DNA of 64,000 nt from Trichopria drosophilae (taxonomy: Eukaryota; Arthropoda; Insecta; Hymenoptera; Diapriidae). Below, in pieces: positions 1 through 12,439 of this stretch. The translations under genes were made by a program, and so were the position numbers. The notes under the pieces were generated by a model, which saw only the letters and a program-made list of their open reading frames with translations, was not told the origin of the DNA and made no database searches. Where the stretch lies: assembly GCA_030407085.1 (NCBI GenBank), contig CM059584.1, positions 59,101,501-59,165,500 on the forward strand, in the 5' to 3' direction. Positions within the stretch are counted from its first letter, which is position 1. Each line of letters opens with the position of its first letter.

Positions 1-180
1 GCGGTCCCAAATTCGTACCTTCGCCCAGCAAGGTTCCCCGGTTATTCCACACTGGACGTAAGCAAAGAAAATTGCACAGACGGGGATTCGAACTCGGGAC
101 CTTCGCGACGTTCAGTTCGGGCGGACTAAGACTGCCGCCTTAGCCCGCACAACAATCACGCCGACTCTTGGCCGCTCAAC
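1..180 (-). repeat. tRNA-derived SINE copy
   Basis: Read on the minus strand, this segment carries a pol III type internal promoter. A B-box-like GAGTTCGAATCC lies at 84-95 and an A-box-like GGGCTAAGGCGG at about 134-147, with tRNA-like spacing. The sequence next to it (1-75) recurs in the same orientation at 63755-63860, which shows it is a dispersed repeat and not a functional tRNA gene. The left edge is cut by the window. A decayed tRNA pseudogene is the alternative, but the shared non-tRNA tail argues for a SINE. Confidence 0.6.
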
Positions 181-607
181 AGAATGATCCCTTAAAGAGC
201 AAGCCCATCAAAGAAGATCCTACTGTACATTGTATTTTAGATATATGCCAACATAGAATGCCGGTGGATGAGAGTGGGGATGCAGCGACAGGGATTCAGA
301 ATATTTTTACGCGATTACATATCACTGTACTTTTATTTTAGATTCGTATTTGCATAGTCCTTCATTGGTTCTCTACAAACATTTGCCGATTAGTCACCTG
401 GATACGCACTGAAAGAAATAAACGAATCCTAATACTTGAGAGACCCTGATAAAAATAACTTACCTGCGGTATTCACCATCGGATGATAAAGTAGTTTCCC
501 CTAGAATATTCGGTTAAGCGTACATTGCCATTCTACCGTAATTTAGACAGTAGTCTCGCTGTTCCGCCAAACTTATATTAATATATAATTATAATAACTT
601 ATATATA
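181..607. other. AT-rich spacer, no gene seen
   Basis: No open frame with recognisable protein content, no repeat with a partner elsewhere in the window, and no RNA gene signature. It ends in a TATATA tract that is the insertion point of the foldback element that follows. Confidence 0.5.
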
Positions 608-3600
608 CAGGGTGTATCTAAAAGACCGGAATCGACCTACATCCGGAGTAAGAGTGTTTTTTTTTTCGGAATCGAATAGCGCTGGAAATAATTTTCTTGA
701 ATGTAGGGTTTTTTTTTAATTGAACGTTAAAAACGTATTTATTTCAGGGGGATTGCCTCAGCGAAACAATTGAGACAAAGTACGATCGGCCTTTGTGCTC
801 TGTTTTTGTATGGCGTAATGAAGCAAATAAAGAACGATGATTGCTATTGTTAATATGACTTCATTAATTTATGTACTAACCTCCACTTTTCGTCGCACAA
901 GATACTAAAGCGCTATTAAGTAATAAATTGCCGCGCATAAAAAATGAAACATTGCCGGTTTTAAAAACATGCAAAATAGTATAAAACGATTTTTTTTTAT
1001 GCGCTTGGATTTAAATTATTAAGAATTAAATAAATTAACAATTTTCGGCCTGTTTCGCATGCTTTGTATTATTGCGAATTTGGAAAATTATTCTCCATAT
1101 TGACATAAATTTATGGTAAATATTGTAGCAAAAATGTGTGGAATTTTCGAGACATTTTAAAGTTTTAAACGAAAAACATCGCCTACACGGATATAAAAGT
1201 TGCTATAACCAACTAAATGGTTGATCCAACCAACAGTTGATTATTCCAACTAACTTTTTTTCCATGTACGAGATTCAGCAAACGAAAATTAATTGTCTTT
1301 ATCGGGCAAAAGAATGGCACGCAAAAAAAATGTAACATTTTCTTTATTTTAAAAAAAATTAAATTACTAATTTTGGTAAAAACAGAAATCGTCAAAATCT
1401 TACTAGAAATACATAAATCATGCATGGCTCCTGTATTTAAAAAAAAAAATCACGCGTGACAAGGAATATTTAAAATACAATTCACAATCAATAATGACTT
1501 ATGAATTTAATAAAGCTAAATCGCAATAAAAATAAATTATAAATTCATTTTTATCAATTATGAATTTTTAAGTTTACATTTCACCTAGCAGATAAGATTT
1601 ATAAACTTGCATGTTCAAAATCTTTTATGTGAAAAATGTAATGAATACTTCGAGCGGTTTCGAACACGCGGGATATTATACCCTCTTCTGCTAAAAGAAA
1701 TGCAAAATTCAAAATCCACATACCGAGCCTCTAAGGGCGTCAAAGCGAAAAATATTGGCGTAGATCAGTTATTTAAAAATGTAACGAATATTTGAAACCA
1801 TTTTCGAACACTCGAGATTATACCTCCTTCTGCTAGGAGAAATGCAAACTTAAAAATTCAAATACTGACTCTAGGGGCGTGATGTCGAAAAATATCACAG
1901 TTGATCATTTATACATGAAAAATTTAATGAAGACAAGAGGTCGGATATTAAAAACAAGAAAAATATTATACTCTGTTTCTTTTCAAATGTCCACATTTCG
2001 AAGCAATTTTTGACTTTTTTACGTTTTCCAATATTATTATTTTATTCCAACATTTCAAATTACGTGACTTCATTCGTCTTACAATTCTTAAAACCTTGAT
2101 TTCCGAGTTCACCTAGAGTACTAAGTATATTTCATAGAAATAATGAAATATTGAAAATATTATATGTCAATTGTCTATTATTTTAGTTATCCATCATATT
2201 CTTAAACTGAAATGAAAATATTAATTGTCTATGTTTGCGCAATAACAAAAACATATACATTGGAGCATTCAAACTAAAATGTCATAGGCCATTGAATGTT
2301 TCTCTTTAAACAAAGTAAAAGGATATGTATTCAGTAATAATTTTGTGAACACTCAAATCAGATGTTTAAAATTATGAATGAATTGAAAATTTAAAAAAAT
2401 AGTAGGCATAAATCTCGCATGATAAGGAGCGTTCAAAATACAATTCCTAATCAGTAATGCCTTATGAATTTTAAAAAGATAAATCACATAACACATGAAT
2501 CATGAATACATGTAAAAATAGTAAAAATGAAAAATGAATTATGAATTCATGTAAGAGATAGTCATAATAAAAAATCGTCGTGAAAAATAAATTATGAATT
2601 AAAGTCTTTTTAAATTCATAATTCATTATTGATTTTAAATTGTATTTTGAATATCCTTGCCCTGCCTGAAATGATTCGTTTTTTTTTAATATTCCGGATC
2701 CAAGAATAGTTTTTGAATTTCTGTATTACTAGTCAAATTATGCTCATCTCTGGATAAAAATATTAAAATATTTCAGATAAAATCATGAAACATTACGGAG
2801 TGTGTCATTTAGTCCCCATGATTGGCGACAGCAGGATCAACACCGTATGTACTGTTATACTGATCATTTCTTGAATATTCATTTTAAATTTGTAATCATT
2901 TCGTGACTTTCGATTTTTTTAATTCCGATTAATATGTCATTTTTGATTATGATTATCTTTTACTAGGATTTATAATTAATTTTTCATTATGACTATTTTC
3001 ACTTGAATTCGTAATTCATTTTCAATTGTGATTATTTCCCTTGAATTTATAATTTATTTTTATTGTAATTATCTTTATTAAATTCATTTATTGATTGTGA
3101 CTTGTATTTTAAATATTCCTTGTCACCCGTGATTTTTTTTTAATATACAGGAGCCATGCATGATTTATGTATTTCCAGTAAGATTTTGACGATTTCTGTT
3201 TTTACCAAAATTAGTAATTTAATTTTTTTTAAAATAAAGAAAATGTTAAATTTTTTTTTGCGTGCCATTTTTTGGCCCGATAAAGACAATTAATTTTCGT
3301 TCGCTGAATCTCGTACATGGAAAAAAAAAGTTAGTTCAAATAACCAACTGTTGGTTGGATCAACCATTTAGTTGGTTATAGCAACTTTTATATCCGTGTA
3401 GGCGATGTTTTATTAAAATGTCTCGAAAATTCCGCACATTTTTGCTCAAATATTTACCATAAATTTATGTCAATATGGAGAATAATTTTCCAAATTCGCA
3501 ATAATACAAAGCATGCGAAACAGGCCGAAAATTGTTAATTTATTTAATGCTTAATAATTTAAACTCAAGCGCATAAAAAAAAGTTTCGTTTTATACTATT

Positions 3601-4125
3601 TTGCATGTTGTTAAAACCGACAATGTTTCATTTTTTATGCGCGGCAATTTATTACTTAATAGCGCTTCAGTATCCTGTGCGACGAAAAGTGTAAGGTTAG
3701 TACATAAATTAATGATGTCATATTAACAATAGCAATCATCGTTCTTTATTTGCTTCATTACGCCATACTAGAAGCCGTTACTTTCTAGAATGGGCTTGGT
3801 AATATTGGTTAGAAATCGCCCGCCATCAGTTGTCAGCACTGATATATTATATATATCAGTGGTTGTCAGTTTGAACCCGGGAATTTTGAATTTGATTTTT
3901 AATTGTCAACGAATCCCGCGAACGAACTAAAACAGAGCACAAAGGCTGATCGTACTTTGCTCAATTGTTTCGCTGAGGCAATCCCCCCGAAATAAATACG
4001 TTTTTAACGTTCAATTAAAAAAAAAACCCCTACATTCCAGAAAATTATTTCCAGTGCCATTCGATTCCGAAAACGAAACCCTACCTCCGGATATAGGTCG
4101 ATTCCGGTCTTTTAGATACATCCTG
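608..4125. mobile_element. 3.5 kb foldback (long-TIR) element
   Basis: The element starts CAGGGTGTATCTAAAAGACC and ends with the inverted counterpart, with one mismatch in the first ten bases. The two arms (about 608-1570 and 2990-4125) are inverted copies over about 1 kb, including a poly-T interruption, a GTTAAAAACGTATTTATTTC block and the CAACTAAATGGTTGATCCAACC region. TATATA lies on both sides, so the duplication could be TA or TATATA. No transposase frame is visible. The inner 1.4 kb holds further inverted copies of a roughly 100-bp module and a diverged tandem duplication. The CAGGGTG end and TA-rich target resemble Tc1/mariner-type MITEs, but the superfamily is inferred. Confidence 0.85.
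1613..1925. repeat. Diverged tandem duplication, period about 155 bp
   Basis: Two units can be aligned by eye, about 1613-1770 and 1771-1925. Each contains GAAAAATGTAA-like, TTTCGAACAC, TATACC(C)TC(C)TTCTGCTA, AGAAATGCAAA and GGGCGT blocks in the same order. They lie in the loop of the 608-4125 foldback. A 62-codon open frame crosses the first unit but has no coding features. Confidence 0.7.
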
Positions 4126-4338
4126 TATATATAATGGAAATTAAAAATATTTGAGTTTAATAACCATTAAAAAATTAGAGGAAAAGGAAAAAAAAAGGGG
4201 AAAAATAGACAGGGGTTAATAATATGGAGGGTTTTTTTTTGTAATATAAATAATAAATGAAAATTTAACATTTATTAACGTTTCGACTCGAATATGAATC
4301 CTCTTTAAGGCGTAAGAAACAGGTAGTAATTGCGTCGT

Positions 4339-4650
<312 letters not shown>

Positions 4651-7600
4651 TATATATTTTATTTCCGTGCGTGTATTTTGAAATGATAACCTATCTTATA
4701 TGTAATTATTATTATAATTAACACATTATCAATTAATTATCAATTACTTCCATCAATTAAAACAATTAAGGCCTTTGTTACAAGTAACGAAAGTAATTGT
4801 AATCGGAAAACTCTGATTACAATTAACCTTTGATTAAAAAAATGTTTATATCAAATTTTAACATAGGTGCACCAAACCAAAGAATCCGAAAAAATTCATG
4901 AAGATAGGTCTCAACGCACTCTAAAAAATGATGAAAAAATTATTTGTGCCATCTCCAAAATAGTGCCAAAATATCAAGTTTAAAAATAAATTTTTTTTTT
5001 AAGTAGGAAAGACCGAGTCTATAGGGTTTAACAAATTTATGCTTAAAGGTCACCTCAAGCACTACTTTCATGAATTTTTTCAGAATTGTGTACTAACTCG
5101 TTCATTAGAAATCAAATAATTATCGAAAAAAAGGTGTTTTTTGCCCCGTGGAGTGATGCGAGAGGCGTTTTGCCTATATGGACCATGAGTACCTTATTTT
5201 AGCAGCCCAAAGTTCAACTCATTTACAAGGTAAATTCGGAAATCTGGAGACAGGGGCATTTCACGTATCTCAACCGTGGATACTCTTTATCAGTAAGTCT
5301 TTTTATTAAAAATTAATTTTGACCTTCATTGAAAATTGTATAGTAGAGTTCTGGTATAATTACGTCTCGCTATATTTACGTCCTAGCATATTTGCCCGGT
5401 TCCGTCTCGTTATATTTATCTGTAGCGGCTTTCTGTTTCCCCCACATTGCAGGCTGGGCCCTCAGGAAGGGTCTGCTGTGACGACATAAACATAACACAA
5501 CTGTCGGGAGTGGGCGAAGCGACGATCCCCTTCTTTTAGTAAATATACAGTCAGGGTTTTGGATAATTGGCAGAAAATTTTGTTATGGATTCAAAGATAA
5601 AAAAATAAATACACGTATCTGCGTGTTTAATATAATATATATAGTAAAATATTAAAAAGCATGTTTAAACTGTGCATTGGAACGTCAGATGCTAATCTTT
5701 TCGAAAACTTTTTTGGCGAGTCTTTTTTGACTGCAGAAGAACTGAGTTTGTTAAAGTACCATTTTAATCAAATAAGTATGCACAAAAATGAGGGGTGCAG
5801 AATTTTTCTTACTTTTTATAAGTGTAAAACCATAAAAAAGTAAGTTTAGACAGTGTGCATTAAAAATGTATTTTCTTCTGAAGTGAAATGTTAAACGTTC
5901 GAGCCATATGCTCTAATAAGTATATTCGGAACATCTAAAACGATACTTTGACAGATCAAGGTTAAACTACGTTGCAAATAAATGCCAAAATTATTCATCA
6001 TATAGCAGATAAAAGCGACAGTATTTCACCCACAATTAAACGGTCCATTAGAAATTACGTACACCACGTATTAAGAAATACATTAAACATTTTTTAGAAA
6101 AATACATGGATTGATATAAATGGTTAAAATGACCCACATTTTCGTATAACACTAGCATCCACGAAGGCACAAAACCCACGAAGGTACACCCATTTTGAAT
6201 AAATTTTTGACATAATTGCCAAATTGCCGTCAATTATATCCGTAACTGATAACACAGAATCCGTCCAAAAATGATTAGTTCGTTATGGATCAACTCAAGA
6301 TCCGTAGTAGTTCTCCTCAGTTAAAAATCCGTACCAATTGTGGAGTTTTATGGGATTACAATTATGTTTTGTGAATGTTTGGAATTTTTAAAAAATGCCT
6401 CAATAATTCGTCCAAACCCATGACTGAAAATTTCGTAAAATTCGTCAACAATATTCGAGAGATCAGTGATTCATTCCTAATGAATTTTTTTAACACTCCG
6501 TTTTAAAATATGTGACGCGTTCTGAAGAAAGGGATCTAAGCGTCCGAACGGTAATTGTGCAAGAGAGGGAAAAGAAGAGGCAAGACCACGATGCAGTTTC
6601 CAATGTCTCTTACTTTCTTTCTGTACACTACGAACTTGAGTTAGCGTCTGTGTGTTCGGCCGCCTGCGGTAAGAAAAGAGCGCGTGGCAGTCGTAACGCA
6701 ACAATGTTTTGACGAAGATTCGACTTTGACAGTGCTATTTATTTATTTATTACACTACATGTAATAACAATTATTAATATATTTAATTTTGAGAAGAAAT
6801 GTTTTTTAAATTCAAAACGATAAGCAGTGGCAATTCCAATATTATGCAGGTAAAATAAAAAACGCACGTTTTTCACTTTATGCGCTTTCTTATTTCTCAC
6901 ATTCTGTGCTCAAAATGCTATTTTGCTCCCTATATTGCGCGAACAAAATAGGACATACTGTCCCTCGGTAGCAAAATAATTTTCTCACACTCTAAGCATA
7001 AATAGTATATTACTCAACGAGGGAGGTAAAATTCGGCTTCACCTCGGGTAAAAATTACACGCAGTCTGAGGCATTCTTTTTTACTTCCCGAGGGAAGTAT
7101 ACGATTTTTCTTCACGGCAGGGAGGAAAGTTGCTGCTTTCGTCCCAGTGTGATGAAAATACTATTTTGTTCCCTATATCTCGGGAAAAAAATAGCACCCT
7201 CTCGTATCAGAAAATAGCATGTCCGGCAAGGGAAAATGGGTATTTGTAGACACGCGAAATACCAACCTCGCTTCACTCAGGCGTCAAACTACCACTCGTC
7301 GGCAAACACCTATTTTGCTCCCTAGTTGAACAATCTACTATTAATTTTGATTTTATTACTTTTAATTTTATTTTTACAAAAGGCAAATCATAAGAATTCT
7401 TAGATAAACATTAAAAATGTATTAAACATATTACAGAATATTATAAAATATTTATTAGAATATTATTTAAAAATAACAAATAATTATTAATAACTAATTA
7501 TAATTTTTTGTGAATATCGCAGTAATTGAAAATACAAAAAATTGTTATTTTAGTTTTGGTCTAATAGTCTTTTCATGTTTTTCTTCAGGCATTTCGGATA

Positions 7601-8370
7601 AGGTGCAACTGCTTTTTTATTTTCATTACAACAAAATAGACGTATTTCTTGGAATTAATACCACTGACGTTCATTTGTAAAGAAATCAGAACGCACGTTT
7701 TTCACTTTATGCGCTTTCTTATTTAATTTCACTTCAGGATGAACAATCTGTTGTGTAAAATTAACGAATTATTTTGCTCGAATTTCGCTATTGGAAAAAA
7801 ATTCTAAAGGCACGGTGATCCTGAAGTAAGTTTAATTAAAATGTCGCATTACTGGAAATGTTGTTCGATGGTTTGAATCGATCATTTGAAAGCTTTCTTT
7901 TATTACAAGAATGAAAAAAATCGGCGCAGGGCTTTTTGAGAAAATCAATTTTAATATTTCTGCGTATTTAAAAATATCTGCATTGATTTAATTTTGATTC
8001 AAAAGTTAAATCAATGTAAATGTTTTTACGTACGTTAATTGTACAATATTTCGATTTTATTTTAAAATAAAAATGAAAACATTTCAAAGTATGTAGTTTT
8101 TCTATTACATGGGTTGAGAATTTATTTTAATACCATTTATTTTCGTTTTAGAGTTACTTTATGACATTCTTTTAATATTTTTGTCTTTGACCTTTAATGA
8201 CTATTTATACATTTCAAGAACTATAATAATACGTAAAGTAGAAATTCGGTTCGTAATTTCGCTTTAGAACGAACATTTCTAATATTGAAACTTTCTTACG
8301 AACAAAGTACATGGTTATAATTCATTAAACGGTCCATAAATAATGTACTATTTTATTCGTTATTGAAGTG
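4651..8370. other. Non-coding region with scattered short repeats
   Basis: No recognisable gene. A 35-bp perfect direct repeat starting AACGCACGTTTTTCACTT occurs at 6861-6895 and 7690-7724. The phrase CTATTTTG(C/T)TCCCTA occurs near 6919, 7150 and 7311, within a GC-richer block (6890-7330) that looks like an old MITE. Two related motifs, GTCTCG(C/T)TATATTTA, lie near 5366 and 5406. Short open frames here (5661, 6048, 6512) have no coding character that I can defend. Confidence 0.5.
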
Positions 8371-8402
8371 CTGTGTCGAAAGTGCTAGTGCATTGTAAAG
8401 AC

Positions 8403-9962
8403 TATATTCTCGGCTTAAAAATGCCTCGTATATCTCTATCGCATGATCAAAATCGAAACAAAGTGTGTTTACTATGTTTTCGAAAACAAAAGAAAATGTT
8501 TACTATTAAACCCGGATTGAAAACGTTTGTTGTTGATCTTTTCGGACCTTCTATAAATCTTAATGATAACTGATTACCAGAAGCTGTATGCGGCCCTTGT
8601 AGAGTATATCTTTTTGCCGCGAAAGCTAATAAGAAACAAGTAAAGTTGCCAGATCTGTCCATATTTTTAAGCCAGAGAATAATGGTAACGCGGTCGAAAA
8701 GTAACTTGAAGTGTTACTGTAAAGTTTGTGAGATAGCACGAAGCCAGCCTACGAATTTTTAAAAAAATACTCTAGAAGACCAATCTTTAAGTAAGTATGA
8801 TCGTTATTGAGTAAAATGTTTAAAATTCGTAATTATTATGTTATTTTTCTTTGTTAGAACAACCGTCACAAAAACCGAATATTCAAAGAAGATGCTCGTC
8901 CTGCTTTTCTGTTATTGGAAAAGGAAAACCGCATCAGTGTAATTTGAGTTCCCGAGTGAAAAATCTTTCCTCTTGCTTATTACAAACATCATCAACGGTC
9001 CAAAGTCAGGTAATTTCAAAAGTGATCAAGCAAAAAGCGAACGTAAACAAAGATGGATCTTCTGATTTATCATTATCACAATTGTCTGGCAAGCCTATTC
9101 ATGTCATAAAAAGTAGCAAAGATCATTTTTCTTCGAAGCAGCCGTTATTGTCTACAAACGACCTTTCAAAAATTCAAACTGATCTGAATTTAAGTAATCG
9201 TAAAGTTAACTATCTTTCATCTGCTTTGCGAGCAGCACGTGGTAACAGGAAAATTATTGAACCTAATGCGAGGACAAAACTTGCGGTTAAAGCTCACACT
9301 ATGGATCTCTTTTTTGCTTATAAAGATTTTGCATTTATGAATTTAAAAGGTGGACAAGTTTCCGATGATGCCAAAGTCGTTGTACATTCACTAATGTACA
9401 AAGGTTTATTGAATACGTGCAAAATCAGAGAAATGTGTCAAATCCTTCTTTGAAATTAGGCATAGACGGAGGAGGTGGGTTTTTGAAAATTTGTCTTTCA
9501 GTTCAAGCATTGCCTGGAGATAGTGCAATTATCAAATCTAAGCGTTCTACCTACGCTGAAGGTATTGCTGCGAAGAGATTTAAGGATTCTAGGGTTAAAA
9601 AGTTATTTATATTAGCAATTGCGCCAAACTCACAGGAAAACTACGTAAACGTTAATCAACTTTGGACTGAGTTATGTATAGACACATTTAAAGGTACGAT
9701 TGCAACTGATCTGAAATTAGCGAATATTTTAGCTGGCATTATGTCGCATAGTAGTTTATACCCGTGCACTTGGTGTTTTGCAAAAAATGGCGAATTGAAC
9801 TCTTGTGGTATTTTTAGATCTCCACAAAATACGTTGGAAAATTGTGAAAAATGGAGGGCAAGTGGCTCAAAGAAAAAAGAAGCAAAAGATTTTTATAACT
9901 GCGTTATTACCCATAACGGGCAAAAGCCTGTTATTCTGAACGTGAAATCACTTACGGTGCAC
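8403..9962 (+). pseudogene. Dead DNA-transposon gene with zinc-finger N-terminus
   Basis: The frame opens at 8421 (MPRISLSHDQ). It has a CLLC...CGPC pair of cysteine pairs, an in-frame TGA near 8571 and a TAA near 8759. An intact 67-bp GT-AG intron follows (8791-8857, GTAAGT ... TTTGTTAG). Splicing it keeps the frame and leads into a second cysteine motif (RRCSSCFSVIGKGKPHQC) and a 190-codon stretch. A frameshift at about 9420 leads into a block with GIDGGGGFLKICLS, KKLFILAIAPNS and SHSSLYPCTWCF, ending at 9962. I recall the GIDGGGGFLK / HPCxWC arrangement from uncharacterised arthropod and Hydra transposon proteins, but I cannot name the superfamily. At least two stops and one frameshift make it non-functional. 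Confidence 0.65.
8791..8857 (+). other. Spliceosomal intron inside the transposon gene
   Basis: It begins GTAAGT and ends TTTTTCTTTGTTAG with a pyrimidine-rich 3' part. It is 67 bp, a typical small insect intron. Removing it joins two cysteine-rich segments in the same frame. Confidence 0.65.
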
Positions 9963-10254
9963 TAGCCTTCAAAGGCAACGTATTTTAAATTGCTCTTAAA
10001 ATATTCTTAAAGTACCTAAAAGAGCTTCAAAAACCACTGGCCATTTTTTAAAATCGGCCGATTTTATAGGAAGTTATAGGCATTTCAGTGTCGTCACTAC
10101 GGCCGTCGAGATAAAAATTGAAGCCCCTGTAACTCGGCAACCTCTCATCTAGGGTTAAAAAATTTTCCCTACTTCTTTGTTGTCAATGGGACTAATATTT
10201 GTCAAGAAAATTTCAACAAGATTCAAAAACTTTCCATATTTCGGCTAGTACGTT

Positions 10255-10274
10255 TCGCATGGAACGCCCCATAT
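10255..10274 (-). repeat. Possible right terminus of the preceding transposon
   Basis: On the minus strand this reads GGGGCGTTCCATGCGAAACG and abuts a TATA-rich flank. The first nine bases resemble the termini of the foldbacks at 29439-30959 and 50534-56344. I did not find a matching left end upstream of 8403, so assignment to the 8.4-9.96 kb gene is an inference. Confidence 0.35.
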
Positions 10275-12439
10275 AAGTCTTATAAAATACGAAAAATAAT
10301 TATTAGCTTTTATACTAATAGTTTCTATACCAATTATCGACAGCAAAGTCATTGAAAATTATTCTATTGCAACAATTTTTGTACCAATCGTCGGCTTTTT
10401 CACCATAAAATTTTTCTATTTTGTCGGAATCCTTTAAATCTTCCATATTATTTTCAAAAACATTTATCATAAATGACCTATAAGTGCAGATAATAAATAT
10501 AATAAAATTAATCAAACTTTCACTGACAGAAAACTAAAAACAGCTTATAAATAATGTTTTTATAGAAGAGTTCTGCTGAATTTTTAATAAAAATGTCGCT
10601 ATTTGAATTCCGTATATCAATTAATTAGCAAAAAACTTCGAATTTAAGTTCAATGGATTAAAGTCTGCGTTTTTTTCAAATCATGGTTATTTGCTCTATT
10701 TTACGAATTTGGGAATAAAACGAAATGGAGATTACAAATTAGACGATTCTGAAAGTAAATGAAGACAGTAAAATATATATTAAGATAATACAAATATTCT
10801 CTACTGCTAACTTTGGCCGCTTCATTTATCGACCAAATTTCAAGGTATAGAAAACTTCCAGCGAGAAAGTTTTTCATTCAGAGACGAAGAAATTGTTGGG
10901 AAAGTTTCATGAAAATCGGACTAATAGATTACACCCCGGAATTTCCATAGGAAAGGGGGTTATAAAGAATTCACTCAAAATCTAGCACCAAAACTGATAA
11001 TCTATATTTCGCAATATAAGGGGAAAAGTACAGAAATTTTGGGGCCCGACAACAAAAAGAACGGCGGAAGCGAAATCACGCGAAGGGAAAATTACTCGCT
11101 GATGACCGGTTGTTAATGGCGCGGCGGAGGGAAAAGTTATGGTGGGGGCGGCGGTAATCACGGGAAATGTACTGTCCGAATCTCGCCAATAAAATCCAAA
11201 ACTTGACTGTCCACAGGGCTTCACCATATACAGCACACGCACACGCACTAAATTTTAAGCGGCCGAACGCAACGGGAAAACGGGGTTCACAACTATTTTC
11301 GAAAATAATTTTAGGGGACCGCATTTTTGGAAATCGCTGAACTGAATATCAAGATTCATTCATGAGCCGGGAACGCTCTATATCCGTACGTCTCGAGATC
11401 GCGGAACGGGATGTGTCGGGGCTCTCAAATTTGTGAGGTTCGCGCCCATGGGCACGGTGTTACCAATTTTCCATCATAGTACTAATAGTATAGGACAATG
11501 AAGGCAATACAAGATGGGCATGCTGACGGAAAAGGACAGCGATACCGGGCGAAATTAGGAAATATGTGGCGGCAGTACAAAGGAGGGGGGGGGGTGACGT
11601 AACGAGACTTGTCGTTATAAGGGGGTACGAAGGGGGTAATCAGATTTTTTAAGTAAGAGAGAGACGCAATGCTAAAACGTCTCAGAGCGACTGAAAGGGA
11701 CGGAGGAGATTTCTGTGTCCTGAAGAGAGACGGACGGGATATCGTCTCTTGATATGAAAACATACATTTTGACTTTTTATTCTTCATTAACTTTCAGAAA
11801 CGTCTAATCTGTAACCTTAATTTAGCTTTATTCCGAAAATCATAGAATTGAACAAGTAATCACGAGTTGAAGTGAAAAATCATCAAAATTTTCCAACATT
11901 TCGTTATACTCCGCGTGATGTGACGATAAAGAGCGCACAATTGCAGGTAAGGCCAGAGTGGCCCACCGAAAGTCTAAATGGGCTGAAAAAACTACTCAAC
12001 GGAAAGGTCACACAATTTTCATCGACAATATTACCTCCAATTGGTCGAGGGAAGTGTAGAATTTTGTGCAAGATGATGCAAAACCAGCTTCAGGACTTTC
12101 AATAATTAACGCTGCCCATAATTCATTTCTGAACTTCACAACCACGATCGACGACTTGTCATCACCAACATCATCGCCTCAACAAAATTTATAATGCCTT
12201 CCCGCCAACTTCATCAATTGCCTGTAAAAATCAACATTGTGCCAACGAAGACGTTCTATAAGAAGATCGCCTTGTATAATGCACCTGTAAATAGTGTGAC
12301 TCGATTAATTTTTTAGAATACCCGCAGTTCCCTTAATATGTTTAATTGTTATTTTTCTTCTGAATTCGACATAATAAATTATACAGAAACTTGATGTATG
12401 GATGAAAGTTGTCTTAAGAACATTGACTCCGCCATTTTT
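10275..12439. other. No gene recognised; AT-rich with GC-richer block 10980-11790
   Basis: Short open frames on both strands (10315-10515 minus, 10982-11324 minus, 11482-11787 minus, 11872-12105 plus) show no domain, signal or composition that I can defend as coding. The 11.0-11.5 kb block has a poly-G run at 11582-11591 and looks like an old repeat, but it has no partner here. The 11872-12105 frame could be the remains of LINE ORF1, because a LINE begins just downstream; this is speculative. Confidence 0.4.

Noticed and set aside
11482..11787. 101-codon minus-strand frame
   Set aside because: No motif, crosses a poly-G run, no homologous copy in the window.
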